Assembly: GCA_944326015.1 (NCBI GenBank)
Contig: CALVCJ010000019.1
Span: 1 to 32,605 of the forward strand
Length of the DNA: 32,605 nucleotides
Reading direction: 5' to 3'
From: Candidatus Gastranaerophilales bacterium
GTDB taxonomy: Bacteria; Cyanobacteriota; Vampirovibrionia; Gastranaerophilales; Gastranaerophilaceae
Positions 7,594-16,152 of this stretch are shown one piece after another. The position numbers and the translations under genes were made by a program. Under the pieces are notes generated by a model. It worked only from the letters and a program-made list of their open reading frames with translations, searched no databases and had not been told where the DNA came from. Positions within the stretch are counted from its first letter, which is position 1. Every line of letters begins with the position of its first letter.

Positions 7594-8511
7594 TTAAAAA
7601 GTTTCGTGCAATCCGTTCGCCCAATCTCTTGCGCTCATTTCGCCTTTACCTTCAGGCTTCACTTTTACAAGAAGAATACAGTCTTTACCACAGCCAACTT
7701 TTACACCGTCCTTTGTAACTCCTGCAAATTCACCGCTTGGTATGGAATCTTCAACAACACGCGTCTCAAGAACTTTTATAATCTTACCATTATGCATAAA
7801 ATATGCCCCAGGAAACTTATAAATTCCGCGAACCAGATTATGAATATCCTGAGCTGATTTTTTCCAATCAATTAGTGTTTCTTCCTTTTTCAACTTATTT
7901 GCAATACACACACCATCTTCTGATTGCTTTTGCGGAATTATAGTCTTTGAAACAAGTCCTGTCAAAGTATCCTCTATAAGTTTGGGCGATTTTGCACTTA
8001 TAATTTCGAACAAATCAACACAATTCATATCATTAGTAATCGGAATAACCTCTTTCAAACAAATATCACCGCAATCAAGACCGAGTTCAGTAATCATAGT
8101 GCAAATACCCGTTTCTTTATCACCATTTATAATAGCCCGCTGTATAGGATTTGCACCACGATATCTTGGCAAAAGTGATGCATGGAGATTTATTGTTTCA
8201 TATTTAGGAATATCAAGAATCTCTTGTGACAAAATCTGACCAAAGGCAAAGGTAACAAAAAAATCCGGCTTTAGCTCAGCCAGCTTAAATTGAATATCAG
8301 GTTCCTTTCGTATTGACAGCGGCTGAAATACAGGCAAATTCCTTTCAATCGCAAATTGTTTAATTGGAGACATATTAATTTTATGCCCGCGTCCACTTGG
8401 TCTATCAGGCTGCGTAACAACAGCAAGCACGTTAATTTTATCTGAATAATAAAGATACTTCAAAGATCTCAAAGCAATTGCAGGTGTTCCCCAAAAGACA
8501 ATATTTATCAC
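7594..8511 (-). CDS. fmt: methionyl-tRNA formyltransferase
   Basis: Formylates initiator Met-tRNA using 10-formyl-tetrahydrofolate. The 305-aa protein has the N-terminal Rossmann start (INIVFWGTPAIALRSL), the TQPDRPSGRG loop, and the catalytic segment INLHASLLPRYRGANPIQ followed by TELGLDCGDI. The C-terminal OB-like domain holds IYKFPGAYF. Length is normal. Its start overlaps the def stop by four bases (ATGA), so the formylating and deformylating enzymes are translationally coupled. Confidence 0.97.
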   Translation of the reverse strand: MINIVFWGTPAIALRSLKYLYYSDKINVLAVVTQPDRPSGRGHKINMSPIKQFAIERNLPVFQPLSIRKEPDIQFKLAELKPDFFVTFAFGQILSQEILDIPKYETINLHASLLPRYRGANPIQRAIINGDKETGICTMITELGLDCGDICLKEVIPITNDMNCVDLFEIISAKSPKLIEDTLTGLVSKTIIPQKQSEDGVCIANKLKKEETLIDWKKSAQDIHNLVRGIYKFPGAYFMHNGKIIKVLETRVVEDSIPSGEFAGVTKDGVKVGCGKDCILLVKVKPEGKGEMSARDWANGLHETF

Positions 8512-9068
8512 TTATTCAATTCCTCATCCTGCTTTGGATCATCAATTAGCATATCAGGTTCAACTGGCGGAAGATTATGTTTAGCAAGTATTTCATCAGT
8601 TTCAAATCGATTAACACAGTGATCGATAAACAGAATCCCGTCTAAATGATCATATTCATGCTGAATTGCTCTTGATAAAAGACAGCCATCTTTTGCCTCA
8701 AGAACAAAAGATCTTCCATGCCTGTCAATAGCCTTGACCATAATATCCTTGTACCTCTTTACATCAGTATATGCCTCAGGGAAGCTAATACAACCTTCCT
8801 GAGCAACTATTGCACCTGATTTTTTTATAATTTTGGGATTAATAAATACCATAGGATTAAGCGGTTCATCATTTTTTGAAACATCAACCACGAAAACCCT
8901 GTACTGGACACCTATTTGCGGAGCAGCCATTCCTACTCCATTTTTTGCATACATTGTATCAAGCAAATCCTGCACAAGTTCTTGAATTTTTTTTGATACC
9001 TTATGCACTTCCTTTGAAGGTTCTCTTAAACTCTTTTCACCATACTGCAAAACTTTTTTTATTGTCAT
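8508..9068 (-). CDS. def: peptide deformylase
   Basis: Removes the formyl group from nascent proteins. All three motifs are present: GVGMAAPQIG (motif 1), QEGCISFP (motif 2, metal Cys) and QHEYDHLDG (motif 3, HExxH). The start at 9068 (MTIKKVLQYG, 186 aa) is preferred over an ATG at 9098 because AGAGG lies five bases upstream and the motif-1 distance then fits the family. TATAAT at 9087-9082 sits 13 bases before this ATG, so the 5' leader would be only a few bases. The C-terminus after motif 3 carries an acidic tail. Confidence 0.97.
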   Translation of the reverse strand: MTIKKVLQYGEKSLREPSKEVHKVSKKIQELVQDLLDTMYAKNGVGMAAPQIGVQYRVFVVDVSKNDEPLNPMVFINPKIIKKSGAIVAQEGCISFPEAYTDVKRYKDIMVKAIDRHGRSFVLEAKDGCLLSRAIQHEYDHLDGILFIDHCVNRFETDEILAKHNLPPVEPDMLIDDPKQDEELNK

Positions 9069-9118
9069 AAATACCTCTGTTATTATAGTGTAGAACAAAA
9101 ACTGACAAATGACAAGGT

Positions 9119-9790
9119 TTAGTCTACACCTAAAAATTTATGAACCTGAGGGATAAGTCTCACATTTTCATAATTTTCAAGGAATTTATCAAGAATATGT
9201 GCTGAAAATTCAGAAGTAACAGTCATCTGATTTCCATTCATAACAGGTTGAAGGATAAGTTCTATTCCGAATTTATTTCCGAGCTTACAGCACTCAAATA
9301 TTTCATTTTCCGTAATCCTGCCATTAAAAACTATTTTTGCAAATGTCTCAACTCCTTTGCAGCTTTCAAAAAATCTGTCATGGAATTTGTATGAGTTTTT
9401 AATACCTGAAGCACTTTCAAGCTTTATATCAGCAGAAACAATATCTATGAAGGGTTTTACAATAAGTAATTTTTCAGAAAGTGTTGCATTTGTCTCTAGA
9501 TAAATTTTTTTATTTATACGTGCAAGACAATCTGCCAAAAATTCAGCTTCAAGCAAAGGTTCTCCTCCTGTAAGTGAAACTGAATGAAATTTTTGATAAT
9601 TATTATTTACATATTCAGCAAGTTCACATGGTGAAAATTCCTGATAATAGCTTTCAGAAGAAAATTCTGTATCACAGTAATTACATTTTAAATTACAATT
9701 GCAAAACCTTATAAATAATTGTTTGTAACCTGCATACGGCCCTTCCCCTTGAATTGAGGTAAAAATTTCCTTTATCTTAACTTTACTCAT
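9119..9790 (-). CDS. queE: 7-carboxy-7-deazaguanine synthase
   Basis: Radical SAM enzyme of queuosine synthesis that turns 6-carboxytetrahydropterin into 7-carboxy-7-deazaguanine. The 223-aa protein opens with [14 protein letters not shown], typical of QueE. It then has the CX3CX2C iron-sulfur motif (Cys32, 36, 39; an extra Cys30), SLTGGEPLL for SAM binding and LETNAT. The C-terminal [13 protein letters not shown] also fits. Its start overlaps the DnaJ-like stop by eight bases. No other queuosine gene is nearby. Confidence 0.95.
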   Translation of the reverse strand: MSKVKIKEIFTSIQGEGPYAGYKQLFIRFCNCNLKCNYCDTEFSSESYYQEFSPCELAEYVNNNYQKFHSVSLTGGEPLLEAEFLADCLARINKKIYLETNATLSEKLLIVKPFIDIVSADIKLESASGIKNSYKFHDRFFESCKGVETFAKIVFNGRITENEIFECCKLGNKFGIELILQPVMNGNQMTVTSEFSAHILDKFLENYENVRLIPQVHKFLGVD

Positions 9791-10814
9791 TTGACAAATT
9801 CTCTCTAATATTCACTGATGATATTTTTTTGAGCTTTTCATAAAGCCTGACTTCATCATCTGACAAAGAACACGGAATTTCAATATGCACAACGATAATC
9901 ATGTCACCGATTTTTTCATTTTTTGTTAAACCTTTACCTGCAATCCTAAATTTTTGTCCGCAATGAGTCTGCGGAGGAATTTTCAAATTTAAATTTCCGT
10001 CAAATCCCGGTATAGAAATATTTGCTCCGAGCACAGCCTCAAACGGCGTAATTGGAACATTATAAATAATATTATTTTCTTCAAAAGAAACACGAGAATT
10101 TGGAGCAATTTTAATAATTAAAAATAAATCACCGTTTTTACCACCATTTTCACCTGGTTTGCCTTCATTTGGAATTCTTAACTTTGTACCATTTTTAATA
10201 TTTGGCGGAATTTTAACATTAATTTTTTTCAGCTCACTTTTTTCTCCAGTACCATTACAGGTCTTGCAGAGCGCACCATTTATAAATTTCCTACCCTTGC
10301 AGTGCGGACATTCTGATGAATTCATAACATTAACAATTCGCCTTGTACCGTTTACTGCTTCCTTTATAGTTATTGATATATCTTGATAAATATTGCACCC
10401 GTGTTTAGGAATAATTTTTTCCTTTTTAGATTTTGTAAAATCCTCAAAAAAATTATTTATACGCTTTGAAATATCATCAGCAGCATTTTTTTTAGCCTTA
10501 AAAGCAGACTTATTTGTATATTCAGAATGCGCAGACTGCTTTTTATATTCATATTGAGCTTTATTAGAAGAAGTTTTACAATTTTTTTCGGAATATGAAG
10601 ATTTAAAAAAACCGTTAATAGTATCATATTTCAATCTTTTAGCTCTGTCAGACAGTATCTCGTAAGCCTCTGATATATCTTTAAAAGTCTGTGCACCTGA
10701 AGGGTTAACATCAGGGTGATATTTTCTGGCAAGCTTCCTGTAAGCAGCTTTTATTTCCACATCTGAAGCGCTAGGGCAAACTCCAAGAACTGAATAATAA
10801 TTCTTTGTCATCAT
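9783..10814 (-). CDS. DnaJ-family co-chaperone with half zinc finger
   Basis: 343 aa. The J domain (about 5-70) has the HPD motif at 33-35, needed to stimulate DnaK ATPase. A linker rich in S, K and N (about 70-125) replaces the usual G/F region. The cysteine-rich domain holds only two CxxCxGxx units (CPHCKGRK and CKTCNGTG) where DnaJ has four, so one zinc site at most. The substrate-binding beta domains follow ([38 protein letters not shown]). It thus lies between canonical DnaJ and CbpA, which has no zinc finger. No clear ribosome site is seen, and ATG-ATG makes the exact start ambiguous by one codon. It overlaps queE. Confidence 0.85.
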   Translation of the reverse strand: MMTKNYYSVLGVCPSASDVEIKAAYRKLARKYHPDVNPSGAQTFKDISEAYEILSDRAKRLKYDTINGFFKSSYSEKNCKTSSNKAQYEYKKQSAHSEYTNKSAFKAKKNAADDISKRINNFFEDFTKSKKEKIIPKHGCNIYQDISITIKEAVNGTRRIVNVMNSSECPHCKGRKFINGALCKTCNGTGEKSELKKINVKIPPNIKNGTKLRIPNEGKPGENGGKNGDLFLIIKIAPNSRVSFEENNIIYNVPITPFEAVLGANISIPGFDGNLNLKIPPQTHCGQKFRIAGKGLTKNEKIGDMIIVVHIEIPCSLSDDEVRLYEKLKKISSVNIRENLSNE

Positions 10815-10835
10815 ACTTTTTAATATAAGAAACTT

Positions 10836-12080
10836 TTAGAAATTTTCAACCTGCCGACAAATATCACTCCGGTACTTCTTACCCTCAAAATCAATCAACT
10901 CTGCATCTTCATACAAAAATTTTCGTGCTCTTGAAAGCGTTTTTGCGGTTCTTGTCAAAACAAGATTTCTACCCAGAATAGTCTCATATTCCAGATATTT
11001 ATTTTTTTTAAGGGCAAAATATGTAATATCAGAATCCACAAGTTCAAGTCCTTTAATAACTTTTCCCTCGCTGCGGGAAGACATAACGCAAGAAACAGAC
11101 GCATTATCGGAAACATTTAAACACGTATAATCATCTGCAAATGCACCTATTGCACATGCTTCAAACAAATCGTAAAGATTTTCATCCACAAGATTCAAAA
11201 TAGCTTCAGAATCATGATCTGCCAGAAAAGGTTTGAAATCTAATACAACAAAATTGCCATCATCCTGCAAGACGCAATCTGCGCCTAAAATTCCAAGATA
11301 AGGAGTCCCTTTTTTCTGAAGAGCTAATAAAATATTGTTAATAATATCAGTCATAAAATAATCTTGAATTTGAGAAGATATTTTATAATCTGGTGTAAAC
11401 GCACCTATTCCGGAGGTTAAAATTCCACCATCGCCTTCCTCCAGAAACTTATAATTTGCAACAGTTGCAAGATGAAGAGCACTATATCCGTCAGTTACAA
11501 CATAAACTGTGCATTCATGACCGTATACGAAATCCTCAAGAACAACTTTTTTCACATCTTTACAAAATAAATCTTCAACAAAAGTTTTTGCAGTAGAAAA
11601 GGAAGTACATACAAGCCTATCGCCGTGCTCAAAATATTCATCCGCTCGTATTACCTGGGGCATGGAAGCATTTTTTAAATAATCGACTGCAAACTGCGGT
11701 TTATCAAAAATGGCAAATCGCGGAGAGGGAAATTTTAATTTATACAAAAATTTTCTACATATAGATCTACTTAACGTAAACTCAGCACTCTGTGCTGATG
11801 GCGCAAATATTAGCTGGGAATTTGCCTGAAATAATCTTGATATATCATTCTTTAATGCAATTTCAGAAGATACCACTGTAAGATCAACAGCATTCTCAAG
11901 TGCAAACTCCAAAAGCTCTTTCACATTATCTTCTCTAATATCAAGGCACTCAACGATTTCTGAAATTGCTGTATTACCAGGAGCAACAACAACTTCACAG
12001 CCGTAACTCTTAAACTTTTTTGCCAGAGAATAGTCTCTTGCAGAGGCACCTACAATTAAAACTTTTTTATTCTTCTCCAT
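10836..12080 (-). CDS. divergent PurD-like ATP-grasp protein
   Basis: 414 aa that follow PurD (GAR synthetase, purine pathway) from end to end: KVLIVGASARDYSLAKKF for the nucleotide-fold start, VVAPGNTA, DLTVVSSEIAL for the VGPExPL motif, LIFAPSAQSAEFTLSRSICRKFL for FGP...LEGSKxxxK, VVLEDFVYGHECTVY for the ATP-grasp Glu segment, and GGILTSGIGAFTPD for the GGMGA loop. Several near-invariant residues differ: GGREH is GASARDY, and the E-x-N-x-R-F-G-D-P-E metal/substrate loop is reduced to VLDFKPFLADHDSE. It may be a fast-evolving but working PurD or a paralogue with another substrate. A TATAAT box six bases before ATG, and no Shine-Dalgarno, suggest leaderless translation. Confidence 0.72.
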   Translation of the reverse strand: MEKNKKVLIVGASARDYSLAKKFKSYGCEVVVAPGNTAISEIVECLDIREDNVKELLEFALENAVDLTVVSSEIALKNDISRLFQANSQLIFAPSAQSAEFTLSRSICRKFLYKLKFPSPRFAIFDKPQFAVDYLKNASMPQVIRADEYFEHGDRLVCTSFSTAKTFVEDLFCKDVKKVVLEDFVYGHECTVYVVTDGYSALHLATVANYKFLEEGDGGILTSGIGAFTPDYKISSQIQDYFMTDIINNILLALQKKGTPYLGILGADCVLQDDGNFVVLDFKPFLADHDSEAILNLVDENLYDLFEACAIGAFADDYTCLNVSDNASVSCVMSSRSEGKVIKGLELVDSDITYFALKKNKYLEYETILGRNLVLTRTAKTLSRARKFLYEDAELIDFEGKKYRSDICRQVENF

Positions 12081-12086
12081 ACCGGT

Positions 12087-12092
12087 ATTATA
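12087..12092 (-). promoter_or_regulatory. -10 box predicting leaderless mRNA for the PurD-like gene
   Basis: Minus-strand TATAAT (12092-12087) is followed by ACCGGT and then the ATG at 12080. The predicted transcription start is the start codon itself. No good -35 hexamer is seen at the right distance. Confidence 0.5.
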
Positions 12093-12156
12093 TAATAAAA
12101 AATCTAATCTGAATAAATGATTTTATTAAGAAATTTTAAGATTAGGGAAAAAATTA

Positions 12157-12165
12157 TGTTATAAT
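12157..12165 (+). promoter_or_regulatory. extended -10 promoter of the 76-aa gene
   Basis: TGTTATAAT (TG 12157-12158, hexamer 12160-12165) lies about 55 bases before the ATG at 12221. A GTGAGG ribosome site is between them, so this gene has a normal leader. It faces the divergent PurD-like promoter about 70 bases away. Confidence 0.5.
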
Positions 12166-12220
12166 TGTGACAAAAATAAAATTATAATTAATTCTTATTA
12201 TAAGTGAGGTTATTGTAATT

Positions 12221-12451
12221 ATGGCAGGTATTGCAAATTTATTATCACAAATATTTATTCCACAGACAACTCAGGTTGCTCCTCAGATGAGGAATAATAT
12301 AAACCCATACAGTAACAATCCGTTTGTAAATTACAACGGAAACAGTTTAAATGGTTACGCAAAAAATGCTCCCGTTAGAGGCGGTTATTTTGCAGGCTAT
12401 TACAACGGAAAACAAAATATTGTCGGTCAGCGGCTTTTTATTGAAGTATAG
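12221..12451 (+). CDS. small N/G-rich hypothetical protein
   Basis: 76 aa, MAGIANLLSQIFIPQTTQ... then a low-complexity part rich in N, Y, G and P (INPYSNNPFVNYNGNSLNG) and GGYFAGYYNGKQNIVGQR. There is a short hydrophobic N-terminus but no clear signal-peptide cleavage site. It has its own promoter and a GTGAGG ribosome site. It lies just before two pseudopilin genes that have a separate, perfect promoter, so co-function is only suggested by position. I do not recognise it. Confidence 0.6.
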   Translation: MAGIANLLSQIFIPQTTQVAPQMRNNINPYSNNPFVNYNGNSLNGYAKNAPVRGGYFAGYYNGKQNIVGQRLFIEV

Positions 12452-12473
12452 AATAAGTCTCAATGTACTACAA

Positions 12474-12502
12474 TTGACATTCTACGCAAAACACGTTATA
12501 AT
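12474..12502 (+). promoter_or_regulatory. perfect consensus sigma70 promoter of the pilin-like genes
   Basis: TTGACA (12474-12479), exactly 17 bases, TATAAT (12497-12502): both hexamers and the spacer are consensus. It is the strongest-looking promoter in the window and drives the two pseudopilin genes, so these are probably abundant proteins. Confidence 0.85.
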
Positions 12503-12529
12503 AATAACAAAGGCAGAGAAAGCGTAGTC

Positions 12530-13264
12530 ATGAGTAAAAAATTTTCAGGATTTTCACTTGCAGAATTGCTGATAGCACTTGCTATTGTTGGTATAGTAGC
12601 AGCACTTACTATACCGAATGTTTATTCTAATTATCAGAAAAAATCATATCTTTCATTACTAGAAAAAACATACCGTGAATTAGACCAGAATTTAAAAATG
12701 ATTCAAGCACAAGATTACTACAATAACGGATTTTACAAATCTATTTTGGCATTGCGCGGTAAATCAGTGGAAGAAACTGCTGGATGTTTTTTCCTTGGTG
12801 GATGTGAAGATATACTTACGCATAAAGAATCTAAACCATTTTATAATGTTTCAAAAGATTGCGAGAAAACAGCACAACCCTGCTTTGCTGCATCATACAA
12901 AAATATTAATGGAGATAAAAACGAAAATTTTACATGCTCAGATGGCTATAACGTTACAGTTCAGAATGGCACAGCACTTTGTATTATTCCTGCTGACAAT
13001 AACAAGCCAGCAACTGTGTATACTGATGTGAATGGAGCTGAAGGTCCTAATATAGGCGGTAGAGATATGTTTAAATTCTACATTTTCAATGACTATACAA
13101 TAGACGATGGCTCTGATGGTGACTACATTACCCCGGATAAAGTAAAAGACGGAACAGCTGAAGATGCAAGAAATACTCTTTTCAGTTCTTCTTGTCTTTC
13201 TTCTACAGTAGGCGAAGGATGTTTCGGGAAAATTCTTAATGATAATTGGGAAATGAATTACTAA
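12530..13264 (+). CDS. type IV pilin-like / pseudopilin protein A
   Basis: 244 aa with a class-I prepilin N-terminus: short basic leader MSKKFSG, then FSLAELLIALAIVGIVAALTIPNV, cleaved after Gly7 and methylated on Phe8 by a PilD-type peptidase. Glu at +5 is present. The mature domain has several Cys (near CFFLGGC, DCEKTAQPC, SSCLSS, GEGCFG) that could form disulfides outside the membrane. It also has a TDVNGAEGPNIGGRDMFKF motif like the calcium loop of GspG-type major pseudopilins. The C-terminus is DNWEMNY. The next gene shares both motif and C-terminus. The peptidase and assembly genes are not in the window, so whether it builds a pilus or a type II secretion filament is unknown. Confidence 0.85.
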   Translation: MSKKFSGFSLAELLIALAIVGIVAALTIPNVYSNYQKKSYLSLLEKTYRELDQNLKMIQAQDYYNNGFYKSILALRGKSVEETAGCFFLGGCEDILTHKESKPFYNVSKDCEKTAQPCFAASYKNINGDKNENFTCSDGYNVTVQNGTALCIIPADNNKPATVYTDVNGAEGPNIGGRDMFKFYIFNDYTIDDGSDGDYITPDKVKDGTAEDARNTLFSSSCLSSTVGEGCFGKILNDNWEMNY

Positions 13265-13280
13265 ACAGAAAGGGATTTTA

Positions 13281-13907
13281 ATGAATAAAAAGTTTGCATT
13301 TACATTGTCTGAAGTCCTCGTTACACTGGCGATTATCGGGGTCATTTCAGCATTGACCGTTCCTACTCTGGTAAATGGATATCAGAAAAAGGCTTATTCT
13401 GTACAGTTGAGAAAAACAGTTCTGGATATTACCAATGCTTTTGACATGTATCTTACAGAAGAAGGTAAAGCAAAATTAAGTGCTACTGGGGCATTTAAGA
13501 AGCAAGCAGATCTAAATACATTTATAAAAGAGCATTTTAAAATTATTAATACCTGCAGCAGCACAGAAACAGGTATATGTTTTGCTGCCAATTACAACAA
13601 AATTGATGGTGGTTCAGCAACTTACAGCTGCAGCGGTGATTCATTCGTACTCGGGAGTTCGGCAGCAGTGTGCATGACACTGGCAGAAGATAAATCATAT
13701 ATTACAATTCAAGTTGATACCAACGGCACAGAAGGTCCTAATGTTGGCGGTAGAGATATGTTTGTTGCATATTTACGACCTGACGGGCAAATTTATCCTT
13801 GCACATCTGGTGAATGTACAAATGCACTTGCGACTTGTACCGGAAGTAACATAGGCTCACAATGTTACGGTCTGTTGTTGGAATCTAACTGGGATATGAC
13901 TTATTAA
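13281..13907 (+). CDS. type IV pilin-like / pseudopilin protein B
   Basis: 208 aa, paralogous to the preceding gene, 16 bases downstream, with an AAAGGGA ribosome site. The leader is MNKKFA and the mature start is FTLSEVLVTLAIIGVISALT. The residue before the cut is Ala rather than Gly, which prepilin peptidases tolerate in some proteins. The mature domain repeats VDTNGTEGPNVGGRDMF and ends in ESNWDMTY, like protein A (NDNWEMNY). Several Cys lie near the C-terminus (YPC, GEC, ATC, SQC). The pair probably forms one filament, with A and B as major and minor subunits in unknown order. Confidence 0.87.
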   Translation: MNKKFAFTLSEVLVTLAIIGVISALTVPTLVNGYQKKAYSVQLRKTVLDITNAFDMYLTEEGKAKLSATGAFKKQADLNTFIKEHFKIINTCSSTETGICFAANYNKIDGGSATYSCSGDSFVLGSSAAVCMTLAEDKSYITIQVDTNGTEGPNVGGRDMFVAYLRPDGQIYPCTSGECTNALATCTGSNIGSQCYGLLLESNWDMTY

Positions 13908-13974
13908 ACTTAATAATTCTTTATTAATTATATACCTGAAACTTTGTTTGTAATATTATTAACAAAGAGAGTAT

Positions 13975-15084
13975 ATGATGATTAATAATAATTTGATAAT
14001 AGGATGCGGCATTTCCGGATCAGTAATTGCACGCTTGCTTGCTGACGCCGGCGAAAATGTCCTTATTATTGACAAAAAAGATCATATTGCCGGAAATATT
14101 TACGACTATAAGGATGAAAATGGCATTTACATCCACAAGTATGGGTCGCATATTTTTCATACAAATAATGAAAAAGTATGGAATTTTGTCAAAAATTTTA
14201 CCTCATTGAATACATATATGCATAAGGTTATTGCAGTGATCGATGGCATTGAAACAACAATTCCTTTTAATATAAACACTATTTATGACGTATTCCCGGA
14301 AAGTTTGGCACAAAGACTTGAAGTGAAACTGCTAAAAAATTTTCAATATAATACTAAAGTTCCAATACTCGAATTTCAGAAACAGGATGATGAAGACTTA
14401 AAATTTCTTGCAAACTATGTTTATGAAAAAGTTTTTCTTCACTACACAACAAAACAATGGGGCAAAAATCCACAAGAAATCGACAGCTCTGTTACTGCAA
14501 GAGTTCCGGTTTATCTAAGTAAAGATAACAGGTATTTTCAGGACAAATATCAGGGAATTCCACTGAACGGCTACACTAAAATGGTAGAAAATATATTAAA
14601 TCATCCCAATATCCATGTTCAGCTGAACACACCTTACAATAAAACATTTAGGGGCTATAAACGAATATTTTGCACATGTTCAATAGATGAATTCTTTGAC
14701 TACAAATACGGTGAATTACCTTACAGAAGCGTCCATTTTAAATTTGAAACACATGAAAGAGAATTTTATCAGTCTAATGCAGTCGTAAATTATCCCTGTA
14801 ATTACGATTTTACGAGAATTCATGAATATAAATACTACCTTAACGATAAATCAAAGAAAACAGTTATTGCTAAAGAATATTCTGAGCCATTTGTAAACAG
14901 TAAAAACGAAAGATATTATCCAATAGTTAATGATAACACTATGGCTATTTACTCAAAATATAAATCAGAAATTCCGGAAAATATCTATTTCTTAGGCAGG
15001 TTAGGTGATTACAAATATTATGATATGGACAAAGCAATAGAAAGAGCTATTAATCTTTTTGACGAGGAGATAAAAAAACAATGA
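13975..15084 (+). CDS. glf: UDP-galactopyranose mutase
   Basis: Flavoenzyme that interconverts UDP-galactopyranose and UDP-galactofuranose, supplying Galf to surface glycans. The 369-aa protein has the FAD-binding LIIGCGISGSVIARLLAD start, KKDHIAGNIYDY, and HKYGSHIFHTNNEKVW, the signature region of the family. FLHYTTKQWGKNP and ARVPVYLSKDNRYFQDKYQGIP (substrate-binding Arg and Tyr) follow, then the C-terminal FLGRLGDYKYYDMD. Length is normal. ATGATG at the start leaves a one-codon ambiguity. A seven-base inverted repeat (CTTTGTT/AACAAAG) lies just upstream of the ribosome site. Its end overlaps the next glycosyltransferase gene by four bases. Confidence 0.97.
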   Translation: MMINNNLIIGCGISGSVIARLLADAGENVLIIDKKDHIAGNIYDYKDENGIYIHKYGSHIFHTNNEKVWNFVKNFTSLNTYMHKVIAVIDGIETTIPFNINTIYDVFPESLAQRLEVKLLKNFQYNTKVPILEFQKQDDEDLKFLANYVYEKVFLHYTTKQWGKNPQEIDSSVTARVPVYLSKDNRYFQDKYQGIPLNGYTKMVENILNHPNIHVQLNTPYNKTFRGYKRIFCTCSIDEFFDYKYGELPYRSVHFKFETHEREFYQSNAVVNYPCNYDFTRIHEYKYYLNDKSKKTVIAKEYSEPFVNSKNERYYPIVNDNTMAIYSKYKSEIPENIYFLGRLGDYKYYDMDKAIERAINLFDEEIKKQ

Positions 15085-16151
15085 ACGCAAAAATCAGTGT
15101 TATTATACCCGTTTATAATGTCGAAAAATATTTAAAAGAATGTCTCGAAAGTGTTTTAAATCAAACACTGGAAGAACTTGAAATTATATGTGTAAATGAT
15201 GGTTCAACAGACTCGTCACTTAACATATTGAACGACTATGCATTAAAGGACAAACGTATTATTGTTATCAATAAACAAAATTCTGGCTACGGGCATACAA
15301 TGAACACCGGTTTGAATACTGCAAGCGGGAAATACATAGGAATAATTGAATCTGATGATTTTGCAGCAAAAAATATGTTTGAAGATCTATATAAACTTGC
15401 ACAAGAACATGATGCAGATGTTGCAAAGGGTGACTGGTATAATTACTGGTCAGACAAAAAATTTGCAGCGAAAAGTAACAGAATATCAGCAGCAAAAGCA
15501 TTAAAAGTTACAAATTCAAAAGAGGATAAAGGCCTGCTTAGAATAAATCCTTCAGTTTGGAGTGCAATTTACAAAAGAGAATTCTTGAATAAATACAACA
15601 TAAGATTTTTGGAAACTCCTGGGGCAAGTTATCAGGATATCGCTTTTTCTTTTAAGGTATTTACGCTCGCCGAACGTGTAATCCTAACTGATAAAGCATA
15701 TCTTTATTACAGACAGGATAACATAAATTCATCTGTAAAAAGCAAAAACAAAGTATATTGTGTTTGTGATGAATACAGTGAAATAGATAAATTTTTGGAT
15801 AAATATCCCGACTTAAAATCAGAATTCAAAGTTCAGGAAGAAATAAACCGCTACACAGGTTATTTAAGTTCTGTTTTAAGAATAGACGACAATGTAAAAC
15901 CTGAATTTATAAAAATCTTCTCTGAACATTTTAAAGCTGAATATGATGCAGGATTACTGGGAAATGAATTTTTTAGCAAAATAAGCAAAAAAGATTTTAT
16001 GACCTTGATTAACAAACCCGAAAAATATATTGAAACACTTAAAATAATTGAATTAAAAAGGAAATTTAACAGACTAAGAAAAAATTTTGTCTCAGTACAT
16101 TTCAGAAACGGCAAATTAAACATGACATTATTAGGTAAAGAGGTAATTTAA
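15081..16151 (+). CDS. family 2 glycosyltransferase
   Basis: 356 aa. GT-A fold start KISVIIPVYNVEKYLKECLESVL, ICVNDGSTDSS nucleotide-sugar motif, NSGYGHTMNTGLNTASGKYIGIIESDDF with the DxD-type metal site (ESDD), and a downstream acceptor half with SYQDIAFSFKVF. This is the common GT2 group of polysaccharide clusters. Donor and acceptor cannot be told from sequence; the adjacent glf makes a galactofuranosyl role possible but unproven. It is translationally coupled to glf (ATGA overlap). Confidence 0.9.
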   Translation: MNAKISVIIPVYNVEKYLKECLESVLNQTLEELEIICVNDGSTDSSLNILNDYALKDKRIIVINKQNSGYGHTMNTGLNTASGKYIGIIESDDFAAKNMFEDLYKLAQEHDADVAKGDWYNYWSDKKFAAKSNRISAAKALKVTNSKEDKGLLRINPSVWSAIYKREFLNKYNIRFLETPGASYQDIAFSFKVFTLAERVILTDKAYLYYRQDNINSSVKSKNKVYCVCDEYSEIDKFLDKYPDLKSEFKVQEEINRYTGYLSSVLRIDDNVKPEFIKIFSEHFKAEYDAGLLGNEFFSKISKKDFMTLINKPEKYIETLKIIELKRKFNRLRKNFVSVHFRNGKLNMTLLGKEVI

Positions 16152-16152
16152 A

